Assembly (NCBI RefSeq): GCF_025515305.1
Contig: NZ_JAOPHT010000016.1
Span: forward strand, 21,711-85,710
Direction: 5' to 3'
DNA from: Roseicyclus sediminis
Lineage (GTDB): Bacteria; Pseudomonadota; Alphaproteobacteria; Rhodobacterales; Rhodobacteraceae
DNA: 64,000 nt
The stretch's first letter is position 1. Each line of letters starts with the position of its first letter. Below the pieces are notes generated by a model. It was not told the origin of the DNA. It worked only from the letters and a program-made list of their open reading frames with translations, and made no database searches. Below, in pieces: positions 1 to 8,487 of this stretch. The translations under genes and the position numbers were made by a program.

Positions 1-697
1 TCCAGCGCCGGCCACGCAGGAGGGCGAGAAGGCCCAGCGCCGCCAGCGCGAGAATTCCCGGCGCGCCGTCGGTCAGCGCCCCCTGCCGGGTCGGATCGCC
101 AAGGCGCAGCCGCGTCTCGCGCTCCACCGCCACGGCCACGTCACGCAGGGCCGTAAGCGCGACCGGCCAGTTCACCGGGTTGGCGGGGCTCGGATCCAGC
201 TGCAGAAGTTGCTGTTGCTGCCGCTCGCGGAGCAGGAGGTCGATCTCGTTGATGAGGCCGTTGGCACGGTTCAGGGCCGCGGTCGCGTTGACCTGGGGCG
301 TGCGCGCACGGGCAAGCTGTTCGTCCAGACTGGACCGGCGGTCCGCGATTGCGGCGGGTTCTGGCGACCCGTCGGCCGGCAGCGGGCCGAGCGCCTCGAT
401 CTGCGCCTCGATCGTGTCGATCCGGGCGGCGTTGGCGGTTTCCGCCGACACGAACCGCGCCCTCCAGTCGACGAGGGTCTGCCGCAGGTTGGTGAAGAAC
501 GCGCTCGAGGCCGTGCCGGACTCCAGCAGGTTCTCGATCCGCGTGGCCTCCGTCTCCCAGCTGTCGTAGTCGATGCCCTCGGGTCCGGTCGCCTGGGCGG
601 TGGAGGGCTCCTGGGCCAAGGCGTGCGGCGCGAGGCCCGGGACCAGCGCGAACGCGAGCCCCAGGAGAAGCAGGACGGCGGCGAGACGGCGCTTCAT
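1..697 (-). CDS. Mechanosensitive-channel-like protein, DUF3772 N-terminal part (cut by window edge)
   Basis: The reading frame runs leftward from an ATG at 697 and has no stop before base 1, so only about 232 N-terminal residues are visible. It begins with a signal peptide (MKRRLAAVLLLLGLAFALVP, then APHALAQ) followed by a long helical, glutamine- and glutamate-rich periplasmic region with coiled-coil character. A hydrophobic segment begins just before the window edge. This layout matches the DUF3772-type N-terminus of MscS-family channels common in Rhodobacterales; the channel domain itself would lie outside the window. The start overlaps the cysK stop by four bases (ATGA), indicating translational coupling downstream of cysK. 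The family call rests on recognition of the N-terminal region only. Confidence 0.65.
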   Translation of the reverse strand, partial: MKRRLAAVLLLLGLAFALVPGLAPHALAQEPSTAQATGPEGIDYDSWETEATRIENLLESGTASSAFFTNLRQTLVDWRARFVSAETANAARIDTIEAQIEALGPLPADGSPEPAAIADRRSSLDEQLARARTPQVNATAALNRANGLINEIDLLLRERQQQQLLQLDPSPANPVNWPVALTALRDVAVAVERETRLRLGDPTRQGALTDGAPGILALAALGLLALLRGRRW

Positions 698-1719
698 GCC
701 TCGAAGACGTCCGGCAGGTCCCTCGGCGCACGGTTGAGCCATGTCGGCACCGGCAAACCCTTCTCCTTCAGGAAGACGGGATTGAACAGCTTCGACTGAT
801 AGCGCGTGCCGTAGTCGCACAGGATCGTCACGATGGTGTGGCCCGGCCCCATCTCGCGCGCCATGCGCACGGCACCGGCCACGTTCACACCCGAGGATCC
901 GCCAAGACACAGGCCTTCTTCTGCAAGAAGATCGAAGACGATCGGCAGCGCCTCGGTGTCGGGGATCTTGTAGCAGGCATCGGGCGTGAACCCTTCGAGG
1001 TTCGCGGTGATCCGCCCCTGCCCGATCCCCTCGGTGATCGAGTTTCCGCCCGCATCGAGGCCCGTATAGAGCTTGTAGAGCCCCGAGCCCTCGGGATCGG
1101 ACAGCGCGACCTTCACGCCCCTGGGCTGCAGGACCTGCGCCACCCCGGCCAGCGTCCCGCCCGAGCCCACCGCACAGGTAAAGCCGTGGACGGCGCCGCC
1201 GGTCTGGTCCCAGATCTCGGGGCCGGTCGTCTCGACATGGGCCTGCCTGTTGGCCACGTTGTCGAACTGGTTGGCCCAGATCGCGCCGTTGGGCTCGGAC
1301 TGCGCCAGGCGCTCGGCGAGGCGACCCGAATAGCGGACGTAGTTGTCGGGGTTCGAATAGGGAACCGCCGGAACCTCGACCAGCTCCGCGCCCGCGAGGC
1401 GCAGCATGTCCTTCTTTTCCTGACTCTGGGTCTCGGGGATCACGATCACGGTGCGATAGCCCATGGAGGCCCCCACCAGCGACAGGCCGATGCCGGTATT
1501 GCCGGCCGTCCCCTCGACGATGGTGCCGCCCGGGCGGAGCTGCCCCTTCGCCACGGCATCGCGGATGATGAACAGCGCGGCGCGGTCCTTGACCGACTGG
1601 CCGGGATTCATGAACTCCGCCTTGCCGAGGATCTCGCACCCGGTCATGTCGCTGACCTTGTTGAGACGGATCAGCGGCGTGTGTCCGACGGCGGCGGCAA
1701 GGTCTTGGTGAATGGTCAT
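694..1719 (-). CDS. cysK: Cysteine synthase A (O-acetylserine sulfhydrylase)
   Basis: This 341-residue, PLP-dependent cytosolic enzyme makes L-cysteine from O-acetylserine and sulfide. The PLP lysine lies in NPGQSVKDRAA (Lys44), and the substrate/phosphate-binding loop reads GTAGNTG at 70-76. A glycine-rich cofactor loop (GSGGT) follows near residue 187, and the C-terminal GGSSGVN motif is present. The length is slightly above the usual 310-320 residues because of a C-terminal tail. The substrate-binding loop carries TAGN rather than the more common TSGN, so a cystathionine beta-synthase-like or related subfamily role is possible, but the overall pattern is cysteine synthase. It is followed without a gap by the channel-like gene. 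Confidence 0.88.
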   Translation of the reverse strand: MTIHQDLAAAVGHTPLIRLNKVSDMTGCEILGKAEFMNPGQSVKDRAALFIIRDAVAKGQLRPGGTIVEGTAGNTGIGLSLVGASMGYRTVIVIPETQSQEKKDMLRLAGAELVEVPAVPYSNPDNYVRYSGRLAERLAQSEPNGAIWANQFDNVANRQAHVETTGPEIWDQTGGAVHGFTCAVGSGGTLAGVAQVLQPRGVKVALSDPEGSGLYKLYTGLDAGGNSITEGIGQGRITANLEGFTPDACYKIPDTEALPIVFDLLAEEGLCLGGSSGVNVAGAVRMAREMGPGHTIVTILCDYGTRYQSKLFNPVFLKEKGLPVPTWLNRAPRDLPDVFEA

Positions 1720-1778
1720 CCTGCGCCCTTCTTGCGGGGGTTGCGGGCCTCAAGGGATAGGGGTCAACGCGGGCAAAC

Positions 1779-2912
1779 TCAACCCGCGGCCGCCGCCTTC
1801 CGCAGCCGCTCGCGGTTCTGTGCCAACCACTGCAGCGACAGGATCGCGGGCGCGTTCACGAGGTCGCCGCCCTGCAAGAGGGCCATCGCCTCCTCGAAGC
1901 CGACCACATGGCCGAGGATGTCCTCCGCCTCGTTCTCGTGGCCGCCGAGCCGCCCGGCCTCGTCCGGCAGATCGGCGATCCCGATGTAGGAATAGAGCAC
2001 ATGGGCCACACCGCCGGGCGTCGGGTAGTAGCGGGCGACGAAATGCAGGTCCTCGACATACAGGCCCGCCTCCTCGGCGGCCTCGCGCCGCGCGGCATCC
2101 TCCGGCGCCTCGCCGGCGTCGATCAGGCCCGCGACGGGTTCCAGCAACCAGGGCGAGGGGTCGCCCTGCGCCAGCGGTCCGAACCGAATCTGCTCGACAA
2201 GCAGGATGCGGTCGCGCACCGGATCGTAGGGCAGGACGGTGGCGGCATCCGCCACGCGGAAAACCGCCCGCACCACATCGGCCTGTGTCGTGCCGTCAAA
2301 GCGCGTGTGCCGGGCGACGATCTCTTCCATGGCGTAGAAGCCGTCATAGGGATGGTGCCGTTCGAGGATATGCGCATCCCCGGCGCCAAGCTGTCCCCCG
2401 AGGCGACCGGGACGCCGCCATGCGCGCGTCCTCAGCACTGCATCGGCGCGGGCGCGGATGATATGTGCGATGCGGCCGACTTCCCCGGGGTCCTGCTGGC
2501 CGATGCGGCGGACCATATCGGCCGCCGCCTCCAGCGTGACCGGGCCCCAGGTCGCAATCCAGGCGTCGAGGCTCCAGTCCTCGCCGCTGCCGGGATCGTC
2601 ATGGGACGGGCGCCAGACCTCCGCCACGACCCTCTCTCCGGCGACCTCCACCGTGACGGGGGCGCGGCTGTAGCCGAATACCGCCTCATACCAGTCGAGC
2701 CGCCGCAGCGCCGCCTCGTCAAGCTCGGCTACAAGGCCGCCGGCCCGACCGTCCGGCGCGTCGACGAGGACAGGCCAGTCGCCATGCTCGGCCCGTTGGC
2801 AGCGCTGACCCTCCAACTGAGCGGGCCGCGTCGCGACCTCGCGCCCGGCGACCAGCCGCAGAAGCGGCGCGTGGCGCAGCGTGCCGAAAAGAAAAACCGT
2901 GGTGGTTGCCAT
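1779..2912 (-). CDS. Fusion of gamma-glutamylcyclotransferase-like domain and NUDIX hydrolase
   Basis: This 377-residue protein has two domains. Residues 1-160 resemble the GGCT/AIG2-like fold, with a substrate-binding FGTLRH loop at 9-14 and the likely catalytic Glu76 in WYEAVFGYSR. Residues 190-377 are a NUDIX hydrolase with a perfect NUDIX box at 262-284 (G-x5-E-x7-RE-x2-EE-x-GL), closest in style to ADP-ribose pyrophosphatases. The first domain may act on gamma-glutamyl or related small substrates and the second hydrolyses a nucleoside diphosphate derivative; actual substrates cannot be read from sequence. The start lies 3 bases after the trgA stop, so the two are co-transcribed. Some NUDIX proteins in this order carry the same fusion. 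Confidence 0.8.
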   Translation of the reverse strand: MATTTVFLFGTLRHAPLLRLVAGREVATRPAQLEGQRCQRAEHGDWPVLVDAPDGRAGGLVAELDEAALRRLDWYEAVFGYSRAPVTVEVAGERVVAEVWRPSHDDPGSGEDWSLDAWIATWGPVTLEAAADMVRRIGQQDPGEVGRIAHIIRARADAVLRTRAWRRPGRLGGQLGAGDAHILERHHPYDGFYAMEEIVARHTRFDGTTQADVVRAVFRVADAATVLPYDPVRDRILLVEQIRFGPLAQGDPSPWLLEPVAGLIDAGEAPEDAARREAAEEAGLYVEDLHFVARYYPTPGGVAHVLYSYIGIADLPDEAGRLGGHENEAEDILGHVVGFEEAMALLQGGDLVNAPAILSLQWLAQNRERLRKAAAAG

Positions 2913-2915
2913 GGA

Positions 2916-3374
2916 TCAGCGCCAGAGACGCCCCGCGGCCTCGGTCAGGAGCCCCGCGATCGCGCCGCCGATCAGAAGCGTCGCCCAGATATGCGGGATT
3001 TCAAGGGTCTGGAGGAAGTACTGCAGGAACAGGTCGAGCGTCGCGATCACCGCCTCGCCCGGACTGTCGTAGCGCAGGTTGGCCGAACGCATGAACATAG
3101 TGCGCAGTGCGAACAGAAGGATGCCGAAGAAGGCGACCTGCACCCCGCAGCGCACCCCGTTGCCCAAGGCGACCCCGACACCCTGCCCCGCACGGCTGCC
3201 CGACACCATCCACCCCTGCCAGAGGCCGATCATCGCGATGGACAGGGGAAAGTAGGTTGCGGCCATTTCCGGCGGAAAGGTCAGCAGCGTGAAGGTCGCC
3301 GCCTGCCATCCCACCACGAAGAACAGGATCGCCGCGACCAGTTTGGCCGCCGTGGGCATCTGCCGCTTGGGCAT
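2916..3374 (-). CDS. trgA: TrgA family membrane protein (tellurite-resistance associated)
   Basis: This 152-residue integral membrane protein begins with PTAAKLVAAI and has about four hydrophobic segments. A conserved EMAATYFPLS motif lies between the first and second segments. It matches the TrgA family first described in a Rhodobacter tellurite-resistance locus; biochemical function is unknown. The start is uncertain: ATG at 3374 (MPKRQ) or 3359 (MPTAAK) are both plausible, while a longer frame back to 3626 enters non-membrane sequence overlapping cfa and is unlikely. It lies between cfa and the GGCT-NUDIX gene, a neighbourhood I associate with Rhodobacterales. Confidence 0.72.
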   Translation of the reverse strand: MPKRQMPTAAKLVAAILFFVVGWQAATFTLLTFPPEMAATYFPLSIAMIGLWQGWMVSGSRAGQGVGVALGNGVRCGVQVAFFGILLFALRTMFMRSANLRYDSPGEAVIATLDLFLQYFLQTLEIPHIWATLLIGGAIAGLLTEAAGRLWR

Positions 3375-3490
3375 GCCCGACTGGGTTTGCGGATCGAAGA
3401 ACATGCGCGGGATCAAACCTTCCGATTGGGGCCCATTTGTGGCCAAACCGCGCAAAACGAGCGGATTTCGCAAAAGCGGCGCATCAATGT

Positions 3491-4699
3491 TCAGATTGGC
3501 CGCCGCACGGTGATCTGGGTCACGTCGGTGTTCCCGAAATGGAACGTCGACGCGCAGGAACACAGGTAGAAATTCCACATCCGCCGGAACCGCTCGTCGA
3601 AGCCCAGTGCCGCGACCTCGTCCCAACGGGCGTTGAACGTCTCGTGCCAGCGCCGCAGCGTCTGAGAATAGCTCTCGCCGAACTCGATCGAGCCCGCGAT
3701 CTCCAGTCCCGCACGGCCCACCTCTTCGCGCAACACCTTGGGCGCGGGCAGCATGCCGCCGGGGAAGATGTACTTCTGGATGAAGTCCACGCCGCGCCGG
3801 TAGATCTCCCAGCGGCGGTCCTGCACGGTGATGATCTGCAGCGTCGCCTGCCGGCCGGGCTTCAGCCGTTCGCGCAGGGTGTCGAAATAGACCGGCCAGT
3901 AGCGTTCGCCCACCGCCTCGAACATCTCGATCGAGGCGATGCCGTCGTAGATACCCTTCTCGTCGCGGTAGTCCTGCAGCTTGATCTCGACCCGGTCCGA
4001 GAGGCCCGCACGGGCGATCCGCTCGACCGCGTAGTCATGCTGTTCCTTCGAGATGGTCAGGCCCGTCACCCGCAGCCCGCGCTCCTTCGCGGCGTATTCC
4101 GCGAAGCCGCCCCAGCCGCAGCCGATCTCGAGCACGTGCTCGCCCGGCTGGGCGCCCATCTGGTCGACCATCGAGGCGTACTTGGCGATCTGCGCCGCTT
4201 CCAGGCTCTCCTGGCCGGTTTCGAACTTGGCCGAGGAATAGGTCATCGTGTCGTCCAGCCAGAGCCCGTAGAACTCGTTGCCCAGATCGTAGTGGTAGGA
4301 GATGTTCTTCTTCGCCTGCCGCTTCGAATTCGACTGCAACCAGAAGCGCAGCCGCTCGTAGGCGCGCACCAGGCCCATGCCGAGAAAGCCGTCGTAGACC
4401 TCCTCGTTGTCGGCATGGACGAGATCCATGAAGGCCTGCAGGTCCGGCGTCGACCACCACTCGTCGAGATAGGCCTCGCAGAAGCCCAGGTCGCCCTCGC
4501 GGATCAGCCGCCCGAAGATGTCGGTGTTGTGGATGTGCAGCTCGGCAACCGGGCCGGGCTTCGGCCCCTCGGTGCGGAAGACGCGGCCGTCGGGCAGCAC
4601 CATGTCGAGCCGCCCGTGCTCCATCCGTCCCGCCTGTTCGAAGACCGCGTTGAAGTATCGCGGAAGCCCGGTTTCACCCGATGTCGTGGTCTTTATCAT
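3491..4699 (-). CDS. cfa: Cyclopropane-fatty-acyl-phospholipid synthase
   Basis: The 402-residue protein transfers a methylene from S-adenosylmethionine to the double bond of unsaturated phospholipid acyl chains, modifying the inner membrane. The SAM-binding loop VLEIGCGWGG lies at about 189-198. It is preceded by the family motif HYDLGNEFY (136-144) and followed by IEMFEAVG (257-264), which holds an active-site glutamate. Length is typical for the family. I chose ATG 4699, with a GGA-rich ribosome-binding site just upstream, over the longer frame from 4774, which adds an unconserved tail. It lies 75 bp downstream of the photolyase on the same strand. Confidence 0.9.
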   Translation of the reverse strand: MIKTTTSGETGLPRYFNAVFEQAGRMEHGRLDMVLPDGRVFRTEGPKPGPVAELHIHNTDIFGRLIREGDLGFCEAYLDEWWSTPDLQAFMDLVHADNEEVYDGFLGMGLVRAYERLRFWLQSNSKRQAKKNISYHYDLGNEFYGLWLDDTMTYSSAKFETGQESLEAAQIAKYASMVDQMGAQPGEHVLEIGCGWGGFAEYAAKERGLRVTGLTISKEQHDYAVERIARAGLSDRVEIKLQDYRDEKGIYDGIASIEMFEAVGERYWPVYFDTLRERLKPGRQATLQIITVQDRRWEIYRRGVDFIQKYIFPGGMLPAPKVLREEVGRAGLEIAGSIEFGESYSQTLRRWHETFNARWDEVAALGFDERFRRMWNFYLCSCASTFHFGNTDVTQITVRRPI

Positions 4700-4774
4700 T
4701 GTCGTTTTCCATGTCGTTCCGGCATCTTGGCCCGATGCCGCCGCGTTAGACAAGCCCCGGTCTGGCCGGGACAT

Positions 4775-6193
4775 TCAGAAGCTTCGGTTGGAATAGGCGT
4801 CGAGCGCCCGCTGCCGTCCCAGCGCCGTGTCGACCACCGGCCGCGCCGGGTAACGGTCGGCCGCCGACATGCCCCAGCTTTCGGGAATGGCATCGAAGTA
4901 GCTCCGCGCCGCCTGCGGCGGATCGGAGGACAGTTCGGCCACCCAGCGGCGCCGGTAGCGGCCGTGGGGATCGAACTTCTCGGCCTGCGTCTCGGGGTTG
5001 AACACCCGGAAATAGGGCGCCGCGTCCGGTCCCGATCCGGCCGACCATTGCCAGCCCATCGCGTTCGAGGCCGGATCCCAGTCGACGAGGCAATCCTCGA
5101 ACCAGTCGAGCCCGATTTTCCAGTGGGTCAGAAGGTGCTTGCAGAGATAGGAGGCGACGAGCATCCGCGCGCGGTTGTGCATCCGCCCCGTCACGTACAT
5201 CTCGCGCATCGCGGCGTCGACGACCTGCATGCCCGTGCGGCCCCGCCTCCAGGCGCGCACGTCCTCGCGCCCGGCATCCTCGTTCCACGGAAAGGCATCC
5301 CAGTCCTCGCGCCAGTTCGTCTCCACGATATGGGGCGTGTGATGGACGAGGTGATGGGCGAAGTCGCGCCAGACGAGCTCCTTGAGGAAGGTCTCGGCCC
5401 CGGGCTTGCCCTGCTCCATCGCGCGCATCCCCGCCCACCAGCAGGTCCGCGCCGAGATCTCTCCATGAGTGAGGTTTTCCGACAGGTGCGACGTCCCGTC
5501 CCGCGCGAGGTCGTCGCGACGATCGGCATAGTCCGCGATGCCCTCGGCGATGAATGCGCCGAGCCGCCCGCGCGCGGCCTCCTCGCCGACGGCGAGATAG
5601 GGGCGCACGATCTCCGCGCCGCGCCGCATCGCGTCGCCGAGGCCCATGCCGGCGATATCCTCCGACGCGGGCCAGACCTCGGGCGCGGCAAGCTTCGGCA
5701 CCGCCAGGGGTTCGCCCGGATCGCGGCCCCGCACCGCCTTCCAGAACGGCGTGTAGACACGGTAGAACCCGCCCACACCGGTCGCGACCGTCCATGGCTC
5801 GAAAAGGACATGCGCGCCGTGGCTGCGCGCCTCGACGCCCTCGGCCTTCAGCGCGGCCTTCACCGCCTCGTCCCGCCGGCGCGCGGCGGGATCGTAGAGC
5901 CGGTTCCAGTGCACCTCGCGCGCGCCGGTCTCGGCGATCAGGGCGCGCAGAACGTCGAGCGCCCGTCCCCGCCGCACGATGAGCCTCGATCCCGCCCCGG
6001 CCAGGGCCGCGCCGAACGCCTCCGCGCCGAGGCCGAGCCGCCATTTCGGCGCCGCGCCGTGGCCTTCCATGACCTCGTCGACGACAAAGACCGGGATCAC
6101 CGGGCACCCCGAGGCCGCCGCCGCGCAGAGCGCGGGGTTGTCGCCCAGCCGGAAGTCCCGCCGCGCCCAGTAAAGGATCGGTGTTCTGGTCAT
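4775..6193 (-). CDS. phrB: Deoxyribodipyrimidine photolyase
   Basis: This 472-residue, FAD-dependent enzyme uses blue light to split cyclobutane pyrimidine dimers. The N-terminal antenna domain opens with ILYWARRDFRLGDNPAL, typical of the family. The C-terminal FAD domain carries TGMQVVDAAMREM, TGRMHNRARM and the WQWSAGSGPDAAPYFRVFNP stretch, which contains conserved flavin- and DNA-contacting residues. Length is normal for class I bacterial photolyases. ATG 6193 is the likely start; an in-frame GTG at 6208 gives five more residues. It heads the leftward phr-cfa-trgA-NUDIX run. Confidence 0.92.
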   Translation of the reverse strand: MTRTPILYWARRDFRLGDNPALCAAAASGCPVIPVFVVDEVMEGHGAAPKWRLGLGAEAFGAALAGAGSRLIVRRGRALDVLRALIAETGAREVHWNRLYDPAARRRDEAVKAALKAEGVEARSHGAHVLFEPWTVATGVGGFYRVYTPFWKAVRGRDPGEPLAVPKLAAPEVWPASEDIAGMGLGDAMRRGAEIVRPYLAVGEEAARGRLGAFIAEGIADYADRRDDLARDGTSHLSENLTHGEISARTCWWAGMRAMEQGKPGAETFLKELVWRDFAHHLVHHTPHIVETNWREDWDAFPWNEDAGREDVRAWRRGRTGMQVVDAAMREMYVTGRMHNRARMLVASYLCKHLLTHWKIGLDWFEDCLVDWDPASNAMGWQWSAGSGPDAAPYFRVFNPETQAEKFDPHGRYRRRWVAELSSDPPQAARSYFDAIPESWGMSAADRYPARPVVDTALGRQRALDAYSNRSF

Positions 6194-6280
6194 TCTCGCG
6201 TCGCCCACCCGTCTGTCCCGCGCGAGTTAAGGCCGCGGCCCCCTCCGTCAAGGAACACGCGCAGCTTCATCCTGGCAGAA

Positions 6281-6325
6281 AACTCCGGGGGAGCGCCGCA
6301 AGGCGCGGGGGCAGCGCCCCCTTGC
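6281..6325 (-). terminator. Putative terminator downstream of acuI
   Basis: Just past the acuI stop, the leftward transcript can form GGGGGC-GCT-GCCCCC (stem at 6307-6312/6316-6321), then a short CTCC-CCC-GGAG hairpin followed by TTTT. The T-run is short and the second stem only 4 bp, so intrinsic activity is uncertain. Confidence 0.35.
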
Positions 6326-6335
6326 GCCGCCGGCC

Positions 6336-7328
6336 TCAGGCCGAAACGTCCACCACGACGCGGCCCCGGACGCCCCCCTTCAGGATCGCGCGACCGAGAT
6401 CGGGCAGATCGGCGAGGCCCGCCGGCTGCACCATCGCCTCGAGCTTGTCCATCGGCACGTCGCGGGCCACGCGCTCCCAGGCCCTGACCCGGTTCCCGTA
6501 GGGCTGCATCACGCTGTCGATCCCCAGAAGGTTCACGCCGCGCAACAGGAACGGCACCACCGTCGCGGGCAGTTGCGCGCCGCCCGCCAGACCCACCGCC
6601 GCGACCGACGCACCGTATTTCATCTGCCCGAGCACGCGCGCCAGCATCGCGCCGCCCACGGCATCGACGCACCCAGCCCAGGTCTCGGCCTCCAGCGGCC
6701 GCTTCACCGTCTCGGCCAGCTCCTCGCGGGGCACGATCCGCTTGGCGCCGAGGTCCGTGAGGTAATCGGCCTGCTCGGGCCGCCCGGTGACGGCGGCGAC
6801 CTCGTAACCGAGATGCGCCAGCGCGGCAGTGGCGACCGAGCCCACCCCGCCCGCAGCTCCAGTCACGAGAACCTCACCATTTCCGGGCGTTAGACCATGA
6901 TCTTCAAGCGCCATGATCGCGAGCATCGCGGTCAGGCCCGCGGTCCCCACCGCCATGGCAGAGCGCGTCGTCAGCCCCTCGGGCAGCGGGACCAGCCAGT
7001 CGGCCCTGACCCGCGCCTTCTCGGCATAACCGCCCCAATGCACCTCGCCCACGCGCCAGCCTGTCAGCACCACCTTGTCGCCGGGCTTGTAACGGGCGTC
7101 GTCGCTGGCCTCCACGGTGCCGGCGAAGTCGATGCCCGGGACATGGGGATACTTCCGCACGAGCCCGCCGCCCGAGCCCAGGCAAAGGCCGTCCTTGTAG
7201 TTCAGCGTCGAATATTCGACCGCCACGGTCACGTCGCCCTCGGGCAGCGCGTCGTCCTCGAGCGTCCGGACCATGGCCGATTTCTGGCCCTGTTCTTCCT
7301 CTTCCACCACCAAGGCACGAAATGTCAT
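6336..7328 (-). CDS. acuI: Acryloyl-CoA reductase (MDR family, AcuI/YhdH type)
   Basis: This 330-residue, zinc-independent MDR oxidoreductase reduces acryloyl-CoA to propionyl-CoA with NADPH. This detoxifies the acrylate-derived product of dimethylsulfoniopropionate (DMSP) breakdown. Visible features are NYKD at 43-46, the catalytic-domain HVPGIDFAG segment (62-70), and the nucleotide-binding loop VTGAAGGVGS at 155-164. The ATG at 7328 follows a GGGAG ribosome-binding site; longer upstream extensions are unsupported. The gene starts 34 bp after dmdA ends on the same strand, so the two are probably one operon. That linkage favours AcuI over a generic YhdH quinone-oxidoreductase label. Confidence 0.86.
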   Translation of the reverse strand: MTFRALVVEEEEQGQKSAMVRTLEDDALPEGDVTVAVEYSTLNYKDGLCLGSGGGLVRKYPHVPGIDFAGTVEASDDARYKPGDKVVLTGWRVGEVHWGGYAEKARVRADWLVPLPEGLTTRSAMAVGTAGLTAMLAIMALEDHGLTPGNGEVLVTGAAGGVGSVATAALAHLGYEVAAVTGRPEQADYLTDLGAKRIVPREELAETVKRPLEAETWAGCVDAVGGAMLARVLGQMKYGASVAAVGLAGGAQLPATVVPFLLRGVNLLGIDSVMQPYGNRVRAWERVARDVPMDKLEAMVQPAGLADLPDLGRAILKGGVRGRVVVDVSA

Positions 7329-7362
7329 GTCGGTCTCCCTCGTCTTTCCGGTTGCGTGAATT

Positions 7363-8487
7363 TCACGCGGCAATCGTCTGTTTTTCTTCCCAGAAACTTC
7401 CCTGAACCATTGCGGGAAAGCTTCCGTCCTGGGTTTGAACCGTCAGTTCGGTGCCCGCGTCCCAGTGGGTCATGCGAACCATGCCTATTGCAACCCCACA
7501 CCCGTAATCTGGCGATATCGCCGCCGAGGTGACGCTGCCCACGCGCTTGTCTCCGGCCAGAAGCGGCCAACCCCGGTCGCATCGCGGCAGCTTCTTGGCG
7601 TCGATCCCGATCGGCCGGATCTGCTTGACCGGGCCTTCCTTGGCCACCCGCAGGAGCGCGTCGCGCCCGATGCAGCCGATGGCCGTCGCCGTGTTGCAGA
7701 ACCGCCCCAGCCCGCATTCATGCGGCGTGTTCTCGCGCGTCATGTCGTTGCCGTAGCTCAGCAGGCCCGCTTCCACCCGCTCGATCCCGTTGGGGCAGCC
7801 CGCGCGCACGTCGAGGTCGCGGCCCGCCTCCATCAGCGCATCCCAGAGCGGCATTCCGATGTCCTCGCCCTCGACATAGATCTCGAAGCCGCCCTGCTTG
7901 GAATAGCCGGACCGCGCGATGACAAGGTCGCGGCCCTTGAAGTCGAAATGCCCGAAGCGGAAGAAGCGCACCTGCCGCACGCCATCGCCGAAGACCCGCG
8001 CCATCAGGTCGTCCGACAGCGGCCCCTGCACGGCCAGCGGCGAGACGTCGGGCTCGTCGATCAGCACGTCGAGGCGGTAGCCGTTGGCGATGGCCTTGAT
8101 CCACAGCAGAAGGTCGCTGTCGGCGATGGAGATCCACCAGCGGTCCTCGGCCAGCTTCACGGCGACGGGGTCGTTCAGCATGCCGCCCGTCTCGTCGACC
8201 ATCGGCACGTAGTAGCACTGGCCGGGCAACATGCCCCGCAGGTCGCGCGGCGTCAGCATCTGCACGAGGCGGCCCGCGTCGGGCCCCCGCACCTCCACCT
8301 GCCGCTCGCAGGCCACGTCCCAGATCTGCACGGCGGACTTGAGGTGGCGGTAATCCTCCTCGACCGAACGGAAGACCGTGGGCAGGAGCATGTGGTTGTA
8401 GACCGTGTAGGCCGAGACGCCCGCACGCTCGACACCGTCGGAGAAGGGTGTGCGCCGGAGACGGCGCGAGGGGGAGATCAGCGCCAT
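7363..8487 (-). CDS. dmdA: Dimethylsulfoniopropionate (DMSP) demethylase
   Basis: This 374-residue GcvT-fold enzyme transfers a methyl group from DMSP to tetrahydrofolate, giving methylmercaptopropionate, the first step of the demethylation route of marine alphaproteobacteria. The sequence has the whole-length pattern I recognise as roseobacter DmdA, including SPSRRLRRTPFS near the N-terminus, YTVYNHMLLP at 27-36, RDLRGMLPGQCYYVP, NDPVAVKLAEDRWWIS and ARSGYSKQGGFEIYVEG. Start ATG 8487 has a strong AGGAGGTG ribosome-binding site and overlaps the DinB-like gene by ten bases. Ordinary GcvT is the main alternative; the adjacent acuI argues against it. Confidence 0.9.
   Translation of the reverse strand: MALISPSRRLRRTPFSDGVERAGVSAYTVYNHMLLPTVFRSVEEDYRHLKSAVQIWDVACERQVEVRGPDAGRLVQMLTPRDLRGMLPGQCYYVPMVDETGGMLNDPVAVKLAEDRWWISIADSDLLLWIKAIANGYRLDVLIDEPDVSPLAVQGPLSDDLMARVFGDGVRQVRFFRFGHFDFKGRDLVIARSGYSKQGGFEIYVEGEDIGMPLWDALMEAGRDLDVRAGCPNGIERVEAGLLSYGNDMTRENTPHECGLGRFCNTATAIGCIGRDALLRVAKEGPVKQIRPIGIDAKKLPRCDRGWPLLAGDKRVGSVTSAAISPDYGCGVAIGMVRMTHWDAGTELTVQTQDGSFPAMVQGSFWEEKQTIAA

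Noticed and set aside
3437..6487. 1,016-codon open frame on the plus strand opposite cfa and phrB
   Set aside because: It is antisense to recognised enzymes, low in complexity, and arises from high GC content; no family features.
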